This document shows, piece after piece, positions 7,943-16,784 of a stretch of 48,293 nt of DNA. How positions within the stretch are numbered: position 1 is the stretch's first letter; every line of letters begins with the position of its first letter. Below the pieces are notes generated by a model that ran no database searches, was not told the DNA's origin, and saw nothing but the letters and a program-made list of their open reading frames with translations. Origin of the DNA: CAYXZO01 sp964469505 (lineage in GTDB: Bacteria > Fidelibacterota > UBA8477 > JABMPR01); the NCBI GenBank assembly GCA_964469505.1, contig CAYXZO010000015.1, positions 1 through 48,293 on the forward strand, in the 5' to 3' direction. The translations under genes and the position numbers were made by a program.

Positions 7943-9766
7943 TCAAGACCCGTTTTGCTCCACAGCGAATTGCAACTCATAAAGTTTCCGATACAACCCG
8001 CCCTTAGCTAAAAGCTCTTCATGGGTGCCTTGTTCCACGATGCGCCCGCCACTTAAAACCACAATTAAATCGGCATGCAGCACGGTGGACAACCGATGGG
8101 CGATTACTAATGTGGTTCGATTCTGCATCAGCTGCTCGATAGCGGCCTGAACTAATCGCTCCGATTCGGTATCCAGGGCGGAGGTAGCTTCATCCAGGAT
8201 TAAGATGGCGGGATCTTTAAGCAAAGCCCGGGCAATGGCCAGACGTTGTCTTTCTCCACCTGAAAGGGTAACACCGTGCTCCCCCACTACCGTGTCATAT
8301 CCCTGAGGCAAGGCGGAAATAAAGTCATGGGCATTGGCTTTGCGGGCCGCTTCTTCTACTTCTTCCAAAGTAGCTTCCATACCGTAAGCAATGTTGTGGC
8401 GGATAGTGTCGTTGAACAGCACCGTCTGCTGGGAAACGATCCCCAGTTGACGTCTCAAGGAGCGCCGGGTTACCTGCCTGATATCGTACCCATCGATGTA
8501 AATAGCGCCGGCGGTTACATCGTAAAACCGAGGGATTAAGTCCACCAGGGTGGTTTTGCCGGCCCCGCTGGGCCCCACCAGGGCCACCACCTGTCCCTTG
8601 CGGATGGTCAGATTAATTTCCTTGACCGCAGGAATCTTTCCCGCCGGATACTGGAATGAAACATTCTCGAAACGAATCTCTTCACTGAAAGGTGGTAGTT
8701 CCAAGGCCCCTTCCTGATCCCGGATAGCGGAAGGCTGTTCCAGTTGTTCCAGAACTCTGCCCGCGGCCGCCATTCCGGCTTGGAACTGTACATGGGCCTG
8801 GGCCAACAAGCGCACCGGTTGATAGATGGTGAAAAGGAGAACTATGAACCGCACAAAGTCTTCTCCGGTGGCGGTTTTATACTTCAGCACCTGCAACCCA
8901 CCGAACCACAACAATCCCGCCGCAGTTACCACCCCCATCATTTCCGTGAGAGGCAAAGCGGCACTTTGCATTCTTATCTGTCGCATCATTAATTGCAGAA
9001 AACGGTGCGCTTCCCGCTGAAAGCGCTTTTTCTCCAGCTCTTCCGTGGTAAAGGCCTTAATAAGCTTGATGCCGTTCAAAATCTCCGCCAGGCGGGAAGT
9101 AACGGCTCCCAGTTGGGCTTGGGCTTGAACTACCTTATGGCGCAGGCTGTGTCCGATACGAGTTATCACTAAGCCGGCTAGCGGCACTACGATCAATGAA
9201 AACAAAGTCAGGCGCCAGTTGATGACAAACAGCAGGGCCAATAGCGTACCGATGTGTAGCGGGCTGGTCATCAGCTGTTGGAAAGTGTTACCCAGCATAC
9301 TGGTCACCCGGTTCACATCGTTCATCGTCAGACTGATGAGGTCTCCACTGCGTCGGGCATGGAAAAAAGAGAGAGGTTGGCCGAGGAAATGGGCTACCAG
9401 ATCGTTGCGCAAATCTTCCACTACCCGTTGCTGAACCAGACCGTGCAATATGGAGGAGAAATAATAGGCGATACTCTTTAACAAATAGCTGATTACGATG
9501 ATTATCACCACCAGCCGGAGGGCTTCCACGGGCCCGTCGGAAAAGATGTATTTCGCTGTAAGCAGCTTAAGTTTCAGGTTCAGTCCCGGCTCCGTTACTT
9601 GCTGATGAGCTACCGAAGTCACGGCTTCCGGGGTAAATAGGGTGGTAATAAAAGAAGCTGATAACCAAAGGGTTACGGCATCGAAAAAGACATAAAACAG
9701 AGAAAGGATGAAAGCCCCCCCTAAAGGAGTTGCATGGGGCCGTACCAGACGCCAGAACCTACGCAT
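7943..9766 (-). CDS. MsbA-type ABC exporter, half-transporter
   Basis: About 607 residues. Six membrane helices (about 15-310) are followed by an ABC ATPase with Walker A GPSGAGKTT, signature LSGGERQRLAIARAL, Walker B ILDEATSALD and the H-loop in VIAHRLST. The length and fused TMD-NBD layout fit the MsbA/lipid-exporting family. Its position at the end of a lipid A gene block supports lipid A or core-LPS flipping, but multidrug export cannot be excluded. The start at 9766 is preferred over an in-frame codon at 9853 because MRRFWRLVRP is a natural start and GAGG lies six bases before it. It overlaps the end of the upstream gene by 8 bp. Confidence 0.88.
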   Translation of the reverse strand: MRRFWRLVRPHATPLGGAFILSLFYVFFDAVTLWLSASFITTLFTPEAVTSVAHQQVTEPGLNLKLKLLTAKYIFSDGPVEALRLVVIIIVISYLLKSIAYYFSSILHGLVQQRVVEDLRNDLVAHFLGQPLSFFHARRSGDLISLTMNDVNRVTSMLGNTFQQLMTSPLHIGTLLALLFVINWRLTLFSLIVVPLAGLVITRIGHSLRHKVVQAQAQLGAVTSRLAEILNGIKLIKAFTTEELEKKRFQREAHRFLQLMMRQIRMQSAALPLTEMMGVVTAAGLLWFGGLQVLKYKTATGEDFVRFIVLLFTIYQPVRLLAQAHVQFQAGMAAAGRVLEQLEQPSAIRDQEGALELPPFSEEIRFENVSFQYPAGKIPAVKEINLTIRKGQVVALVGPSGAGKTTLVDLIPRFYDVTAGAIYIDGYDIRQVTRRSLRRQLGIVSQQTVLFNDTIRHNIAYGMEATLEEVEEAARKANAHDFISALPQGYDTVVGEHGVTLSGGERQRLAIARALLKDPAILILDEATSALDTESERLVQAAIEQLMQNRTTLVIAHRLSTVLHADLIVVLSGGRIVEQGTHEELLAKGGLYRKLYELQFAVEQNGS

Positions 9767-10403
9767 CACCAGCCTCGTTCCAGACTTCCAGAATGGCATG
9801 CGCCGGGATGGCCCCCTCCCGACGTATACGGGGCGGATCAAAAGTGCAATCAACTACTGTACTGCTTTGGGTATGGAATAACCAGCCTCCATCTATCAGA
9901 ACCTCTACGCGGTCATCAAAATAGGCAACTACCCGCTCGATGGTGCGTGCCGGCTCATAACCGCTAGGATTTGCGCTGGTGGCAGTAATGGGTTTCCCGA
10001 AACGCTGCGCCAGTTCCTGACAAAAAGGATGGTCCGGGATACGGATCCCGATGCCGCCTTGCTCTCCCAGCAACAGGGGAGAAAAAATTTGGCGAGGCGG
10101 CAGAATAATAGTCAGAGCGCCGGGAAGGAAAGCCTCCACTAACGCGGCCGCACCGGCAGTCAGGGGCTCCACCAATTCCTCCAAGGCCGCCCGATCGGCC
10201 ACCATTACTGCCATGGGGGTTTGATCACGCTTTTTCAGTTCGAATAACTTCTTTAGCGAATCTTCCCGCGTGGCATCAACTCCCAGTCCATACAAAGTAT
10301 CAGTGGGATAGGCGATGATGCCTCCCTGCTCTAATTCTCTGACAGAGGCTTCCAGGGCTGCCTGGTTGTGGAGTGACCGATCGCTTAAGCGATAAACCTG
10401 CAT
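9759..10403 (-). CDS. L-threonylcarbamoyladenylate synthase (TsaC/Sua5/YrdC family)
   Basis: 214-residue YrdC-domain protein. It would make threonylcarbamoyl-AMP from threonine, bicarbonate and ATP for the t6A37 modification of ANN-decoding tRNAs. The start of the fold is clear in GGIIAYPTDTLYGLGVDA, with KKRDQTPMAVMV and PITATSANPSG as further family motifs. It lacks the C-terminal domain of long Sua5 proteins and so is of the TsaC/YciO type. It lies within the envelope operon between the acyltransferase (3 bp gap) and the exporter (8 bp overlap), probably only for co-transcription. Confidence 0.9.
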   Translation of the reverse strand: MQVYRLSDRSLHNQAALEASVRELEQGGIIAYPTDTLYGLGVDATREDSLKKLFELKKRDQTPMAVMVADRAALEELVEPLTAGAAALVEAFLPGALTIILPPRQIFSPLLLGEQGGIGIRIPDHPFCQELAQRFGKPITATSANPSGYEPARTIERVVAYFDDRVEVLIDGGWLFHTQSSTVVDCTFDPPRIRREGAIPAHAILEVWNEAGDA

Positions 10404-10406
10404 TAA

Positions 10407-11360
10407 TTAAGATTCACCCCGTTTTTCTTCAGTAACAAGAGGGATAGGCTCTTTCCGATCCAGGTCCCGCCAGCGGCGGTGAAACCAGAAATATTGCTCC
10501 GGGGCACGACGCACGGTCACAGTCAGGTGCTCCATCAGTACGGCAGTGAAATCTCTTATCCAATCTTCGGTAAGCTCCGCTGGTAATTCATAGGGCACCT
10601 CCGTACCATCTATCCGGTAGCCCTTGGGGGTGGCCATGGCGGTCAAATATACCACCCGGGGTTTGACTTTGAAGGTCATCACGGCAGTTCCTTTGGCTGT
10701 AGCCGACGGCACATCCATGAAGGGTACCACTACTCCCTGTGCTCCTTTGTACTGATCACCAACGATGCACAAATTATTTATTTCTCGCAGGGTCCTTAAA
10801 TATTGGCTCATCCCCGACCAGGAATCAACCAGCACAAACCCGCGAGCCCGGCGGAGCCCCACCATCCAGCGATCTACCAGAGGATTCTTCTGTTTGCGAT
10901 AAATGGCCGCCGAACGTCTGGCGTGGCTCACAATGAAACGCCCCAACACTTCCCAATTACCTACATGGGCTGTGTAGTACAAAGTTGGCCGGGATGATTC
11001 CTGGTACCTAGCAATAACTTCTCCCCATTCCGTCTTCTCAACTTGACGTTCAAAAGACCGCCTTCGTGCCAACCAGACTTTCTGAATCAGAAAAAATTCT
11101 GCCCCCCAGTGCTGATAGCAGCGGCGCAGTACGGTCAGACGCTGCTTACGATCCCAGTCAGGGAAGGCCCGTTTCAGGTTGCGCTCGGAAACATTTCTAC
11201 GCAGTTTGAGGTGGTAAATCAACCACCCTAGTCCCCGTCCTAAACTTCTGACCATCGACCAGGGGAGAATCATCACCACCACGCTGAAGAGCAGCAGGAA
11301 GGAAAACTCTACGATGTATCCGATCCAGGCGGTGAGGGACGGACCCGACTTGGATGTCAT
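10407..11360 (-). CDS. Lysophospholipid/lipid A late acyltransferase (LpxL/HtrB family)
   Basis: 317-residue protein with one N-terminal membrane helix (about 12-35) and the LpxL-family core. The catalytic HX4E motif is AHVGNWEVLG. The AIYRKQKNPLVDRW segment and the downstream IVGDQYKGAQGVVVPFMDVPS match the family's substrate region. It probably adds a secondary acyl chain to lipid A at the inner membrane. It starts four bases after the rseP stop with no clear ribosome-binding site, suggesting translational coupling. Assignment to LpxL versus LpxM is not possible from sequence alone. Confidence 0.88.
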   Translation of the reverse strand: MTSKSGPSLTAWIGYIVEFSFLLLFSVVVMILPWSMVRSLGRGLGWLIYHLKLRRNVSERNLKRAFPDWDRKQRLTVLRRCYQHWGAEFFLIQKVWLARRRSFERQVEKTEWGEVIARYQESSRPTLYYTAHVGNWEVLGRFIVSHARRSAAIYRKQKNPLVDRWMVGLRRARGFVLVDSWSGMSQYLRTLREINNLCIVGDQYKGAQGVVVPFMDVPSATAKGTAVMTFKVKPRVVYLTAMATPKGYRIDGTEVPYELPAELTEDWIRDFTAVLMEHLTVTVRRAPEQYFWFHRRWRDLDRKEPIPLVTEEKRGES

Positions 11361-11364
11361 AGGT

Positions 11365-12543
11365 TCAGAGTTTCGAGATATCGTTAATTGTGATGAAAAT
11401 GATCAAGGCCAGCAGAAAGAACAAGCCGATCTGTTGAATTATCATTTTGGCTTTGACCGGCAATGGGCGCCGGATAATGCCTTCCAGGGTAATGATGAGT
11501 ATATGGCCTCCATCTAGCCCAGGAATGGGTAAAATGTTGAGAAAAGCCAGATTAATGGAGATTACGGCGATAAAGTAAAAAATATCCACCCATCCCCGGC
11601 GGGCCATATCGCCGGCCATTTTGGCGATCATGATGGGACCGCCCAGTTCCTGCATAGAGGCCCGGCCGGTGAGTAATTCCCCCAAGGTTCGGGCCATCAT
11701 GGTGCCGTAGAGGAAGGTGTTTTTCGTTCCCAATACAACCGCTTCACCCCACCCCACTTCCCGATGCACCGTGTGACGACTGATGCCGATGATACCGATC
11801 TCCTGGCGCCCTTTCGGGGTAGGAACCACTTCTTTCACTACCGGGACGCTGTCGGATAGAACCTGATTACCGTGACGCCAAGTGATTTTCACTTTCTCTC
11901 CGGCGTGCTGGCGAATCGCGGCCACCATGGCGTCCCAATCTTTTACTTCCTGATCATTTACCGCCAGGATAACATCCCCTTCTTTGATTCCGGCCGCTTC
12001 GGCGGGATAAACTTGTCGATTTTCAGTTTTGGTGAGACTGCCTACGATGGTGGTATTATCCGGTTCTTCCAATCCCGCTATCCGCAGGATGGCGGTGAAT
12101 ATCACCAGGGCCAGGATGGTGTTCATTATTACCCCGGCCGTGACCACCAGGAGCTGCTGCCAGCGGGGTTTGGACGTAAACTCCCAGGGCTTACCCTTTA
12201 CCGAAGTATCCAGAGATTCGTCAATCATCCCGGCCAGCTTTACATACCCCCCCAGGGGAGTCCACCCCACCGTGTATTCCGTCTCGCCGGCCAGGGGTCG
12301 CTTACGGGGAATGCGATAGGAGACGGCGGCTGCGTTTAACCAACGTTGCAGGAACCACGGAATGTGTACTTTGACCCACACCCCGTCAAATTTGCGCTTG
12401 ATGGACATTAAAATTGGAGGAAATCCCAAAGAGAAACGTTCTACCCGGATACCCACAGCCTTGGCAGCCAGGAAATGCCCCAACTCATGGATCATTATCA
12501 ACAATCCCAGTGAGAAAACTGCCGCTATAATCGTCAATAACAT
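11365..12543 (-). CDS. rseP: RIP metalloprotease RseP (site-2 protease, M50)
   Basis: 392-residue intramembrane zinc protease. HELGH (about residues 20-24) supplies two zinc ligands and the Glu; the third ligand is in NILPIPGLDGGH near the C-terminus. One PDZ domain is visible (about 205-275, EAAGIKEGDVILAVNDQEV), where E. coli RseP has two. There are four membrane helices. The family cleaves anti-sigma factors and remnant signal peptides. It follows dxr by 13 bp, a conserved neighbour relationship. Confidence 0.93.
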   Translation of the reverse strand: MLLTIIAAVFSLGLLIMIHELGHFLAAKAVGIRVERFSLGFPPILMSIKRKFDGVWVKVHIPWFLQRWLNAAAVSYRIPRKRPLAGETEYTVGWTPLGGYVKLAGMIDESLDTSVKGKPWEFTSKPRWQQLLVVTAGVIMNTILALVIFTAILRIAGLEEPDNTTIVGSLTKTENRQVYPAEAAGIKEGDVILAVNDQEVKDWDAMVAAIRQHAGEKVKITWRHGNQVLSDSVPVVKEVVPTPKGRQEIGIIGISRHTVHREVGWGEAVVLGTKNTFLYGTMMARTLGELLTGRASMQELGGPIMIAKMAGDMARRGWVDIFYFIAVISINLAFLNILPIPGLDGGHILIITLEGIIRRPLPVKAKMIIQQIGLFFLLALIIFITINDISKL

Positions 12544-12556
12544 ACCTTATATCTAC

Positions 12557-13708
12557 CTACTTGTTAAGTATTCCCATTTCTTTGAAAAACTCCGGCACCC
12601 AACGTTGAACCTCACGAATACTGGTCAGATTCACATCCCCCTGCACTTGATGCGCTTCCAGAACCTTTTCAATGTACCGGGGAATATCGGTGAAGGAAAT
12701 TTTTCCCTTGAGAAATCTGTCTACCAGTAAGTCATTGGCCGTATTCAACACAGCAGGCGCCGTACCTCCCGCTCTCAGTGCATCATAAGCCAGCCGTACG
12801 CAAGGGAAACGTTGATAATCTGGTTCTTCAAAGGTCAAAGTTCCGATGGCCGCAAGATCCAGTCGGTCCCAGGATGAAGGTAATCGCTCCGGGTAAGTGA
12901 GAGCATACTGAATGGGAATCTTCATATCCGGCACCCCCAACTGGGCTTTTACCGAGCCGTCCTGGAACTCGACCAGGGAATGGATAATGCTCTGGGGATG
13001 AATCACTACCTGGATGCGTTCCGGAGGCAAATCAAACAGCCAATGGGCTTCGATGATTTCCAGTCCCTTGTTCATCATAGTCGCCGAATCCACTGTAATT
13101 TTAGGGCCCATGCGCCAGTTGGGGTGCTGCAGCGCCTCCTCGGGAGTAATCCCCTCAAAACTTTCCAGGGGTCTGGTTCTGAAAGGACCACCGGAACCAG
13201 TAAGCAGAAGCCGTTCAACGGCGTTACCTTCCTCACCCACCAGACATTGCCAGACGGCACTATGTTCACTATCCACCGGAATCAGACGGGAGCCCTGTTT
13301 TTCCAGCAAACGTTTTATCATTGCGCCGCCTACCACCAGGCTCTCTTTATTGGCCAGGGCCAAAGAGACTCCAGCTTGCAAAACTTTAACGGTGGGTTCC
13401 AATCCAGCCCCACCCACAATGGCATTCAGCACCAAATCCACGTCGTTCCGGCCGGCCAGTTCAAGAAGGCCCTCTCGGCCCTCCAGCACTTCAACGTCCG
13501 GCAATGCTTCACGCGCTTTTAGGGCTCCCTCGTATTCCACAACCGCCACTGCTTGCGGCCGCCATCGCTGGGCCTGCCGAACCAATTCTTCCCATTTGCT
13601 GAAAGTGCTCAAATACCGTACCCGAAAGCGTTCAGGATGTTCAGCCACTACCCGTAAGGCATTCACTCCGATGCTACCGGTAGACCCTAAAATGGAAAGC
13701 CGTTTCAT
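12557..13708 (-). CDS. dxr: 1-deoxy-D-xylulose-5-phosphate reductoisomerase
   Basis: About 383 residues, full length for Dxr. It converts DXP to MEP with NADPH in isoprenoid synthesis and so feeds undecaprenyl phosphate production. Motifs are the NADPH-binding LGSTGSIG at the N-terminus, LANKESLVVGG, DSEHSAVWQ, GSGGPF, and the metal/substrate segment ITVDSATMMNKGLEIIEAHWLF. The start at 13708 (MKRLSILG) matches the family; an in-frame ATG at 13717 would add three residues. Upstream there is no clear ribosome-binding site. The gene is 124 bp downstream of the unknown barrel-like gene. Confidence 0.96.
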   Translation of the reverse strand: MKRLSILGSTGSIGVNALRVVAEHPERFRVRYLSTFSKWEELVRQAQRWRPQAVAVVEYEGALKAREALPDVEVLEGREGLLELAGRNDVDLVLNAIVGGAGLEPTVKVLQAGVSLALANKESLVVGGAMIKRLLEKQGSRLIPVDSEHSAVWQCLVGEEGNAVERLLLTGSGGPFRTRPLESFEGITPEEALQHPNWRMGPKITVDSATMMNKGLEIIEAHWLFDLPPERIQVVIHPQSIIHSLVEFQDGSVKAQLGVPDMKIPIQYALTYPERLPSSWDRLDLAAIGTLTFEEPDYQRFPCVRLAYDALRAGGTAPAVLNTANDLLVDRFLKGKISFTDIPRYIEKVLEAHQVQGDVNLTSIREVQRWVPEFFKEMGILNK

Positions 13709-13832
13709 AGCTGACATTTTATCAGGATTAGGCTAAAGATGATATAAAATTCCTATTTACTTCCCCATGGCCTCATGAATGGTTACCGTCCTATGTATTC
13801 CGCACCCGGGGTGTTTGATATTCCTCCGAGAG

Positions 13833-14558
13833 TCAAGGGAGATGTAGGTTAGCGCCAATCCCTACCATAGCGCCGTAAAGAGTTAGATTTATTGCAATTG
13901 CTAAATCCCAACGCTTTCCTAGGGGCCTGGTAATCTTGCCACCTATTATTTGGGAAAAACCGGTTACGGCATTCCCCTGGGTCAGCCAGGAGAACCAGGT
14001 TCCGGCTGCCGAGTAAGACCACGTATACTTACCTTTCATGCCGCTCCAACCGATTCCCACGTTAAGCTGGCGCAAGCGAAAAGTTGATATTTCCTGGGTC
14101 AAATACCAGTCGGCGAATACCCAACCGGCGGTAGCGCCCAGTCGATGGGCTGCTCCAACAGAGGCACTAAATACGGGAGTTGGAGCCGAAACCTGGGCTA
14201 TGCCGGCTTTCAAGCTGAAATCCGGTCCCGGATGTAAAATCACAGTAGCGCTCAGCGGTACCGTTAACATTCCCCCGAAAAACCATACTTGGCGACTACT
14301 GATCTGCAAATGGAGGTAATCACTTCCCGAAACACCCCAGGAAGTCCAGGTTGCCGCTTGCAGACGAGCACTGTAGCGGGTCGCCAGTTGGGGTGCTGCA
14401 GCCCAATTTTGAGGCCAATTAGCAGCCTGGATTTGCAGCGAGGGAATGGCAATGAGGATTCCCACTGCAAACTGCCGTAAATAGCTCAACTTAGTAAAAA
14501 GTTCCTTACTCCAAGCAAATAGTGAGACTTTCAAGAAAAATACGAAAGTGTGGGTCAC
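13833..14558 (-). CDS. Hypothetical exported, probably outer-membrane beta-barrel-like protein
   Basis: 241 residues; I do not recognise the family. A signal-peptide-like segment (about 25-45, FAVGILIAIPSLQIQA) precedes about 195 residues dominated by alternating polar/hydrophobic stretches, rich in Trp, Tyr, Gly, Ser and Thr and lacking Cys. Examples are YLHLQISSRQVWFFGGMLTV and LNVGIGWSGMKGKYTWSYSA. This is the composition of a small 8- to 10-strand barrel. The GTG start overlaps the lpxA stop (GTGA), so the gene is translationally coupled to lipid A synthesis. A lipid A-modifying or LPS-related outer-membrane role is possible but unproven. Confidence 0.6.
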   Translation of the reverse strand: MTHTFVFFLKVSLFAWSKELFTKLSYLRQFAVGILIAIPSLQIQAANWPQNWAAAPQLATRYSARLQAATWTSWGVSGSDYLHLQISSRQVWFFGGMLTVPLSATVILHPGPDFSLKAGIAQVSAPTPVFSASVGAAHRLGATAGWVFADWYLTQEISTFRLRQLNVGIGWSGMKGKYTWSYSAAGTWFSWLTQGNAVTGFSQIIGGKITRPLGKRWDLAIAINLTLYGAMVGIGANLHLP

Positions 14559-15337
14559 CCCCGGATGATGCCTCGGTCGCTGTTCCGAATAAAGTCCAGG
14601 ATTTGCTTGATTTCCGGCGTCATCTCGAGGTTTTTCTCTATGTAATCCATGGCCTGGGTGGTATTCATTTCAGAGCGATAGATGATTTGGTAAGCCTGAC
14701 GAATCAGGCGGATTTGCTCCGATTTAAAGCCGCGCCGCTTCAGCCCCTCATAATTCACCCCATTGTATGTTAAGGGTAATCTGGCTGCACGAACGTATGG
14801 CGGCACATCTTGGGTAACTCTGAACCCACCGGCAATAAAAGAATGGGCACCGATCTTGACGAACTGATGAACTGGAACCATCCCACCGATAATGGCCCAG
14901 TCATCTATTTTCACGTGTCCCCCAATGCTGCAAGCGTTGGCGATGATCACATGATCACCAACTTCACAATCGTGGGCTATATGGACATAGGCCATCAGCA
15001 GCACATCTGAACCAACCACGGTTCGCTGACTTTCAATAGTTCCGCGATGAATGGTGACATATTCTCGGATAATGGTGCGAGCACCTACATGTGTCGTGGT
15101 TTCTTCACCGGCGTACTTCAAATCCTGCGGGACACCTCCGACCACCGCTCCGTGATAAACCTGGACCGCTTCGTCCAGGGTAGTTCCGGTTCCGATGAAG
15201 GTATGACTTCCGATACTGCACCGATCACCGATCTCTACCCCATCTTCCACAATGGCATAGGGGCCGATCGTTACGTCTACTCCCAGTTTAACGCGCGAGG
15301 GATTTATAACGGCCGTATTATGAATCTGGACAGCCAT
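14555..15337 (-). CDS. lpxA: UDP-N-acetylglucosamine acyltransferase LpxA
   Basis: 260-residue hexapeptide-repeat protein, full length. It transfers a 3-hydroxyacyl chain from ACP to UDP-GlcNAc, the first step of lipid A synthesis. The left-handed beta-helix repeats run from about residue 5 to 185. The catalytic His is in AYVHIAHDCEVGD (about 125), and a helical C-terminal domain follows. The order lpxC-fabZ then lpxA, with a four-base gap, is a standard lipid A arrangement. Confidence 0.96.
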   Translation of the reverse strand: MAVQIHNTAVINPSRVKLGVDVTIGPYAIVEDGVEIGDRCSIGSHTFIGTGTTLDEAVQVYHGAVVGGVPQDLKYAGEETTTHVGARTIIREYVTIHRGTIESQRTVVGSDVLLMAYVHIAHDCEVGDHVIIANACSIGGHVKIDDWAIIGGMVPVHQFVKIGAHSFIAGGFRVTQDVPPYVRAARLPLTYNGVNYEGLKRRGFKSEQIRLIRQAYQIIYRSEMNTTQAMDYIEKNLEMTPEIKQILDFIRNSDRGIIRG

Positions 15338-15341
15338 AGGT

Positions 15342-16778
15342 TCAGCGGTCTATCACTGCCGCCATCATTATTGCCTCAACGGCCGGTTGGCCATCTATGT
15401 AGCCCCGTCCAATCATCTTGGCATTGTTCATGCGGAACTTGGTCAATTCCACCTCAAACACAATTTGATCCCCCGGTTCGATTTGCTTACGGAAACGAAC
15501 CTTATCCAAACCGGTAAAGTACACCAGTTTTTTCTCCGGCTCATCCACTGTATTCAATAGTAGAATTCCTCCCGCCTGGGCCATCGCTTCCAGGGTTAAA
15601 ACGCCAGGCATCACCGGCTTATCGGGAAAATGCCCCTGGAAAAATGGTTCATTAATGGTGACGTTTTTAATAGCGATAATCTTCTCACCGGGCTGAAACT
15701 CAATGATGCGGTCCACCAGTAAGAAGGGATACCGGTGAGGTAGGATGCGCTGTATTGATTCGATATCGAAGAAGATCTGTCGCCGGCGCGGACGTTGGTG
15801 ATAGCGTTTAGCTAAAATCTTCTTTTCATATTCTTTCCGTAAAATACGGACCAATTCCACATTGGATTTGTGGCCGCTGCGAGCCGCAATAAAGTGTCCC
15901 TGGATGGGCATTCCAAGCAGGGCCAGATCACCGATCATATCCAAAATCTTGTGGCGCACCGGTTCGTTGCTAAAACGCAACTTCTTGCCGTTCAGAATGC
16001 CGTTTTCTTTCTGTATGAGGTCGCCTTTAATCCCAAACAGTTTTTTCAGGCGCTCCAGCTCGGAATCCTCGATTTTGCGGTCGATCATTACGATGGCACT
16101 GTCGATGGAGCCCCCTTTGATCAGCCCTTGTTTTTTAAGTTCCTCCACTTCATGGAGGAAACAAAAAGTACGGGCGGGAGCAAACTGCTCCACGAAATCC
16201 TGCTCTAGGGAATAGAAGGACATGTACTGGGTACCCAGCGATTTCAGCCGGTAATCGATCATAAAAGTGATACGGAAATCGTTGGAAGGCAGGACGTGGA
16301 TATCCACTCCCCGTTCGGGGTCAGAGTAGGTGATGGTTTTATCAATCACCAGAATTTCCCGCTCCGCATCCTGTTCCACTATCCCCGCCTTCAGAAGGGC
16401 ATCCACAAAGGGCTTGGCGCTGCCGTCCATCACAGGTGGCTCTTTGTTATCCAGCTCGATGTAGATGTTATCGATGCGGAGACCGCTAACGGCAGCCAAT
16501 ACGTGCTCTACCGTGTGAATAGTAGACCCGTTCTGGGCCAGGGTAGTTCCCCGCGAAATGTCCACCACATGATCTATATCCGCCTTGATGGGAACCGAGT
16601 CTGGAATATCGGTACGGATGAATTGAATCCCCGAATCGACCGGGGCGGGTTTGAAAGTAATGCGGGTTTTTACACCCGTATGTAATCCAATCCCTGCCAG
16701 GGAAACTGGTTTTTTAATCGTGCGTTGCATTTCAGGAGGCTGCAGCAGGGGATGGGTCTGATTTCGATTCAGCGGCAC
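15342..16778 (-). CDS. lpxC-fabZ: Bifunctional LpxC-FabZ fusion (UDP-3-O-acyl-GlcNAc deacetylase / 3-hydroxyacyl-ACP dehydratase)
   Basis: 478-residue fusion. The LpxC half (about 17-315) shows GIGLHTG, the zinc His in TVEHVLAA, the HKILDMIGDLALLG segment with further His/Asp ligands, and GHKSNVELVR. The FabZ half (about 335-478) shows LPHRYPFLLVDR, GHFPDKPVMPG with the catalytic His, and LEAMAQ with the catalytic Glu. The fusion couples the committed lipid A step to fatty-acid dehydration, which compete for the same hydroxyacyl-ACP pool. It is characteristic of Bacteroidetes and relatives. The GTG at 16778 is chosen because AAGGAG lies nine bases upstream; the extra 16 residues before MQRTIKKPV are unusual. 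Confidence 0.96.
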   Translation of the reverse strand: MPLNRNQTHPLLQPPEMQRTIKKPVSLAGIGLHTGVKTRITFKPAPVDSGIQFIRTDIPDSVPIKADIDHVVDISRGTTLAQNGSTIHTVEHVLAAVSGLRIDNIYIELDNKEPPVMDGSAKPFVDALLKAGIVEQDAEREILVIDKTITYSDPERGVDIHVLPSNDFRITFMIDYRLKSLGTQYMSFYSLEQDFVEQFAPARTFCFLHEVEELKKQGLIKGGSIDSAIVMIDRKIEDSELERLKKLFGIKGDLIQKENGILNGKKLRFSNEPVRHKILDMIGDLALLGMPIQGHFIAARSGHKSNVELVRILRKEYEKKILAKRYHQRPRRRQIFFDIESIQRILPHRYPFLLVDRIIEFQPGEKIIAIKNVTINEPFFQGHFPDKPVMPGVLTLEAMAQAGGILLLNTVDEPEKKLVYFTGLDKVRFRKQIEPGDQIVFEVELTKFRMNNAKMIGRGYIDGQPAVEAIMMAAVIDR

Positions 16779-16784
16779 CGCAAA

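Noticed and set aside
13014..13736. 240-codon plus-strand frame opposite dxr
   Set aside because: It is antisense to a complete, motif-intact Dxr. The translation is Ser/Thr/Arg-rich without structure.
13717..13740. Leaderless start for dxr from a GATAAA box
   Set aside because: The -10-like bases are weak and no -35 box lies 16-18 bases upstream. Read-through from the lpxA operon is as likely.
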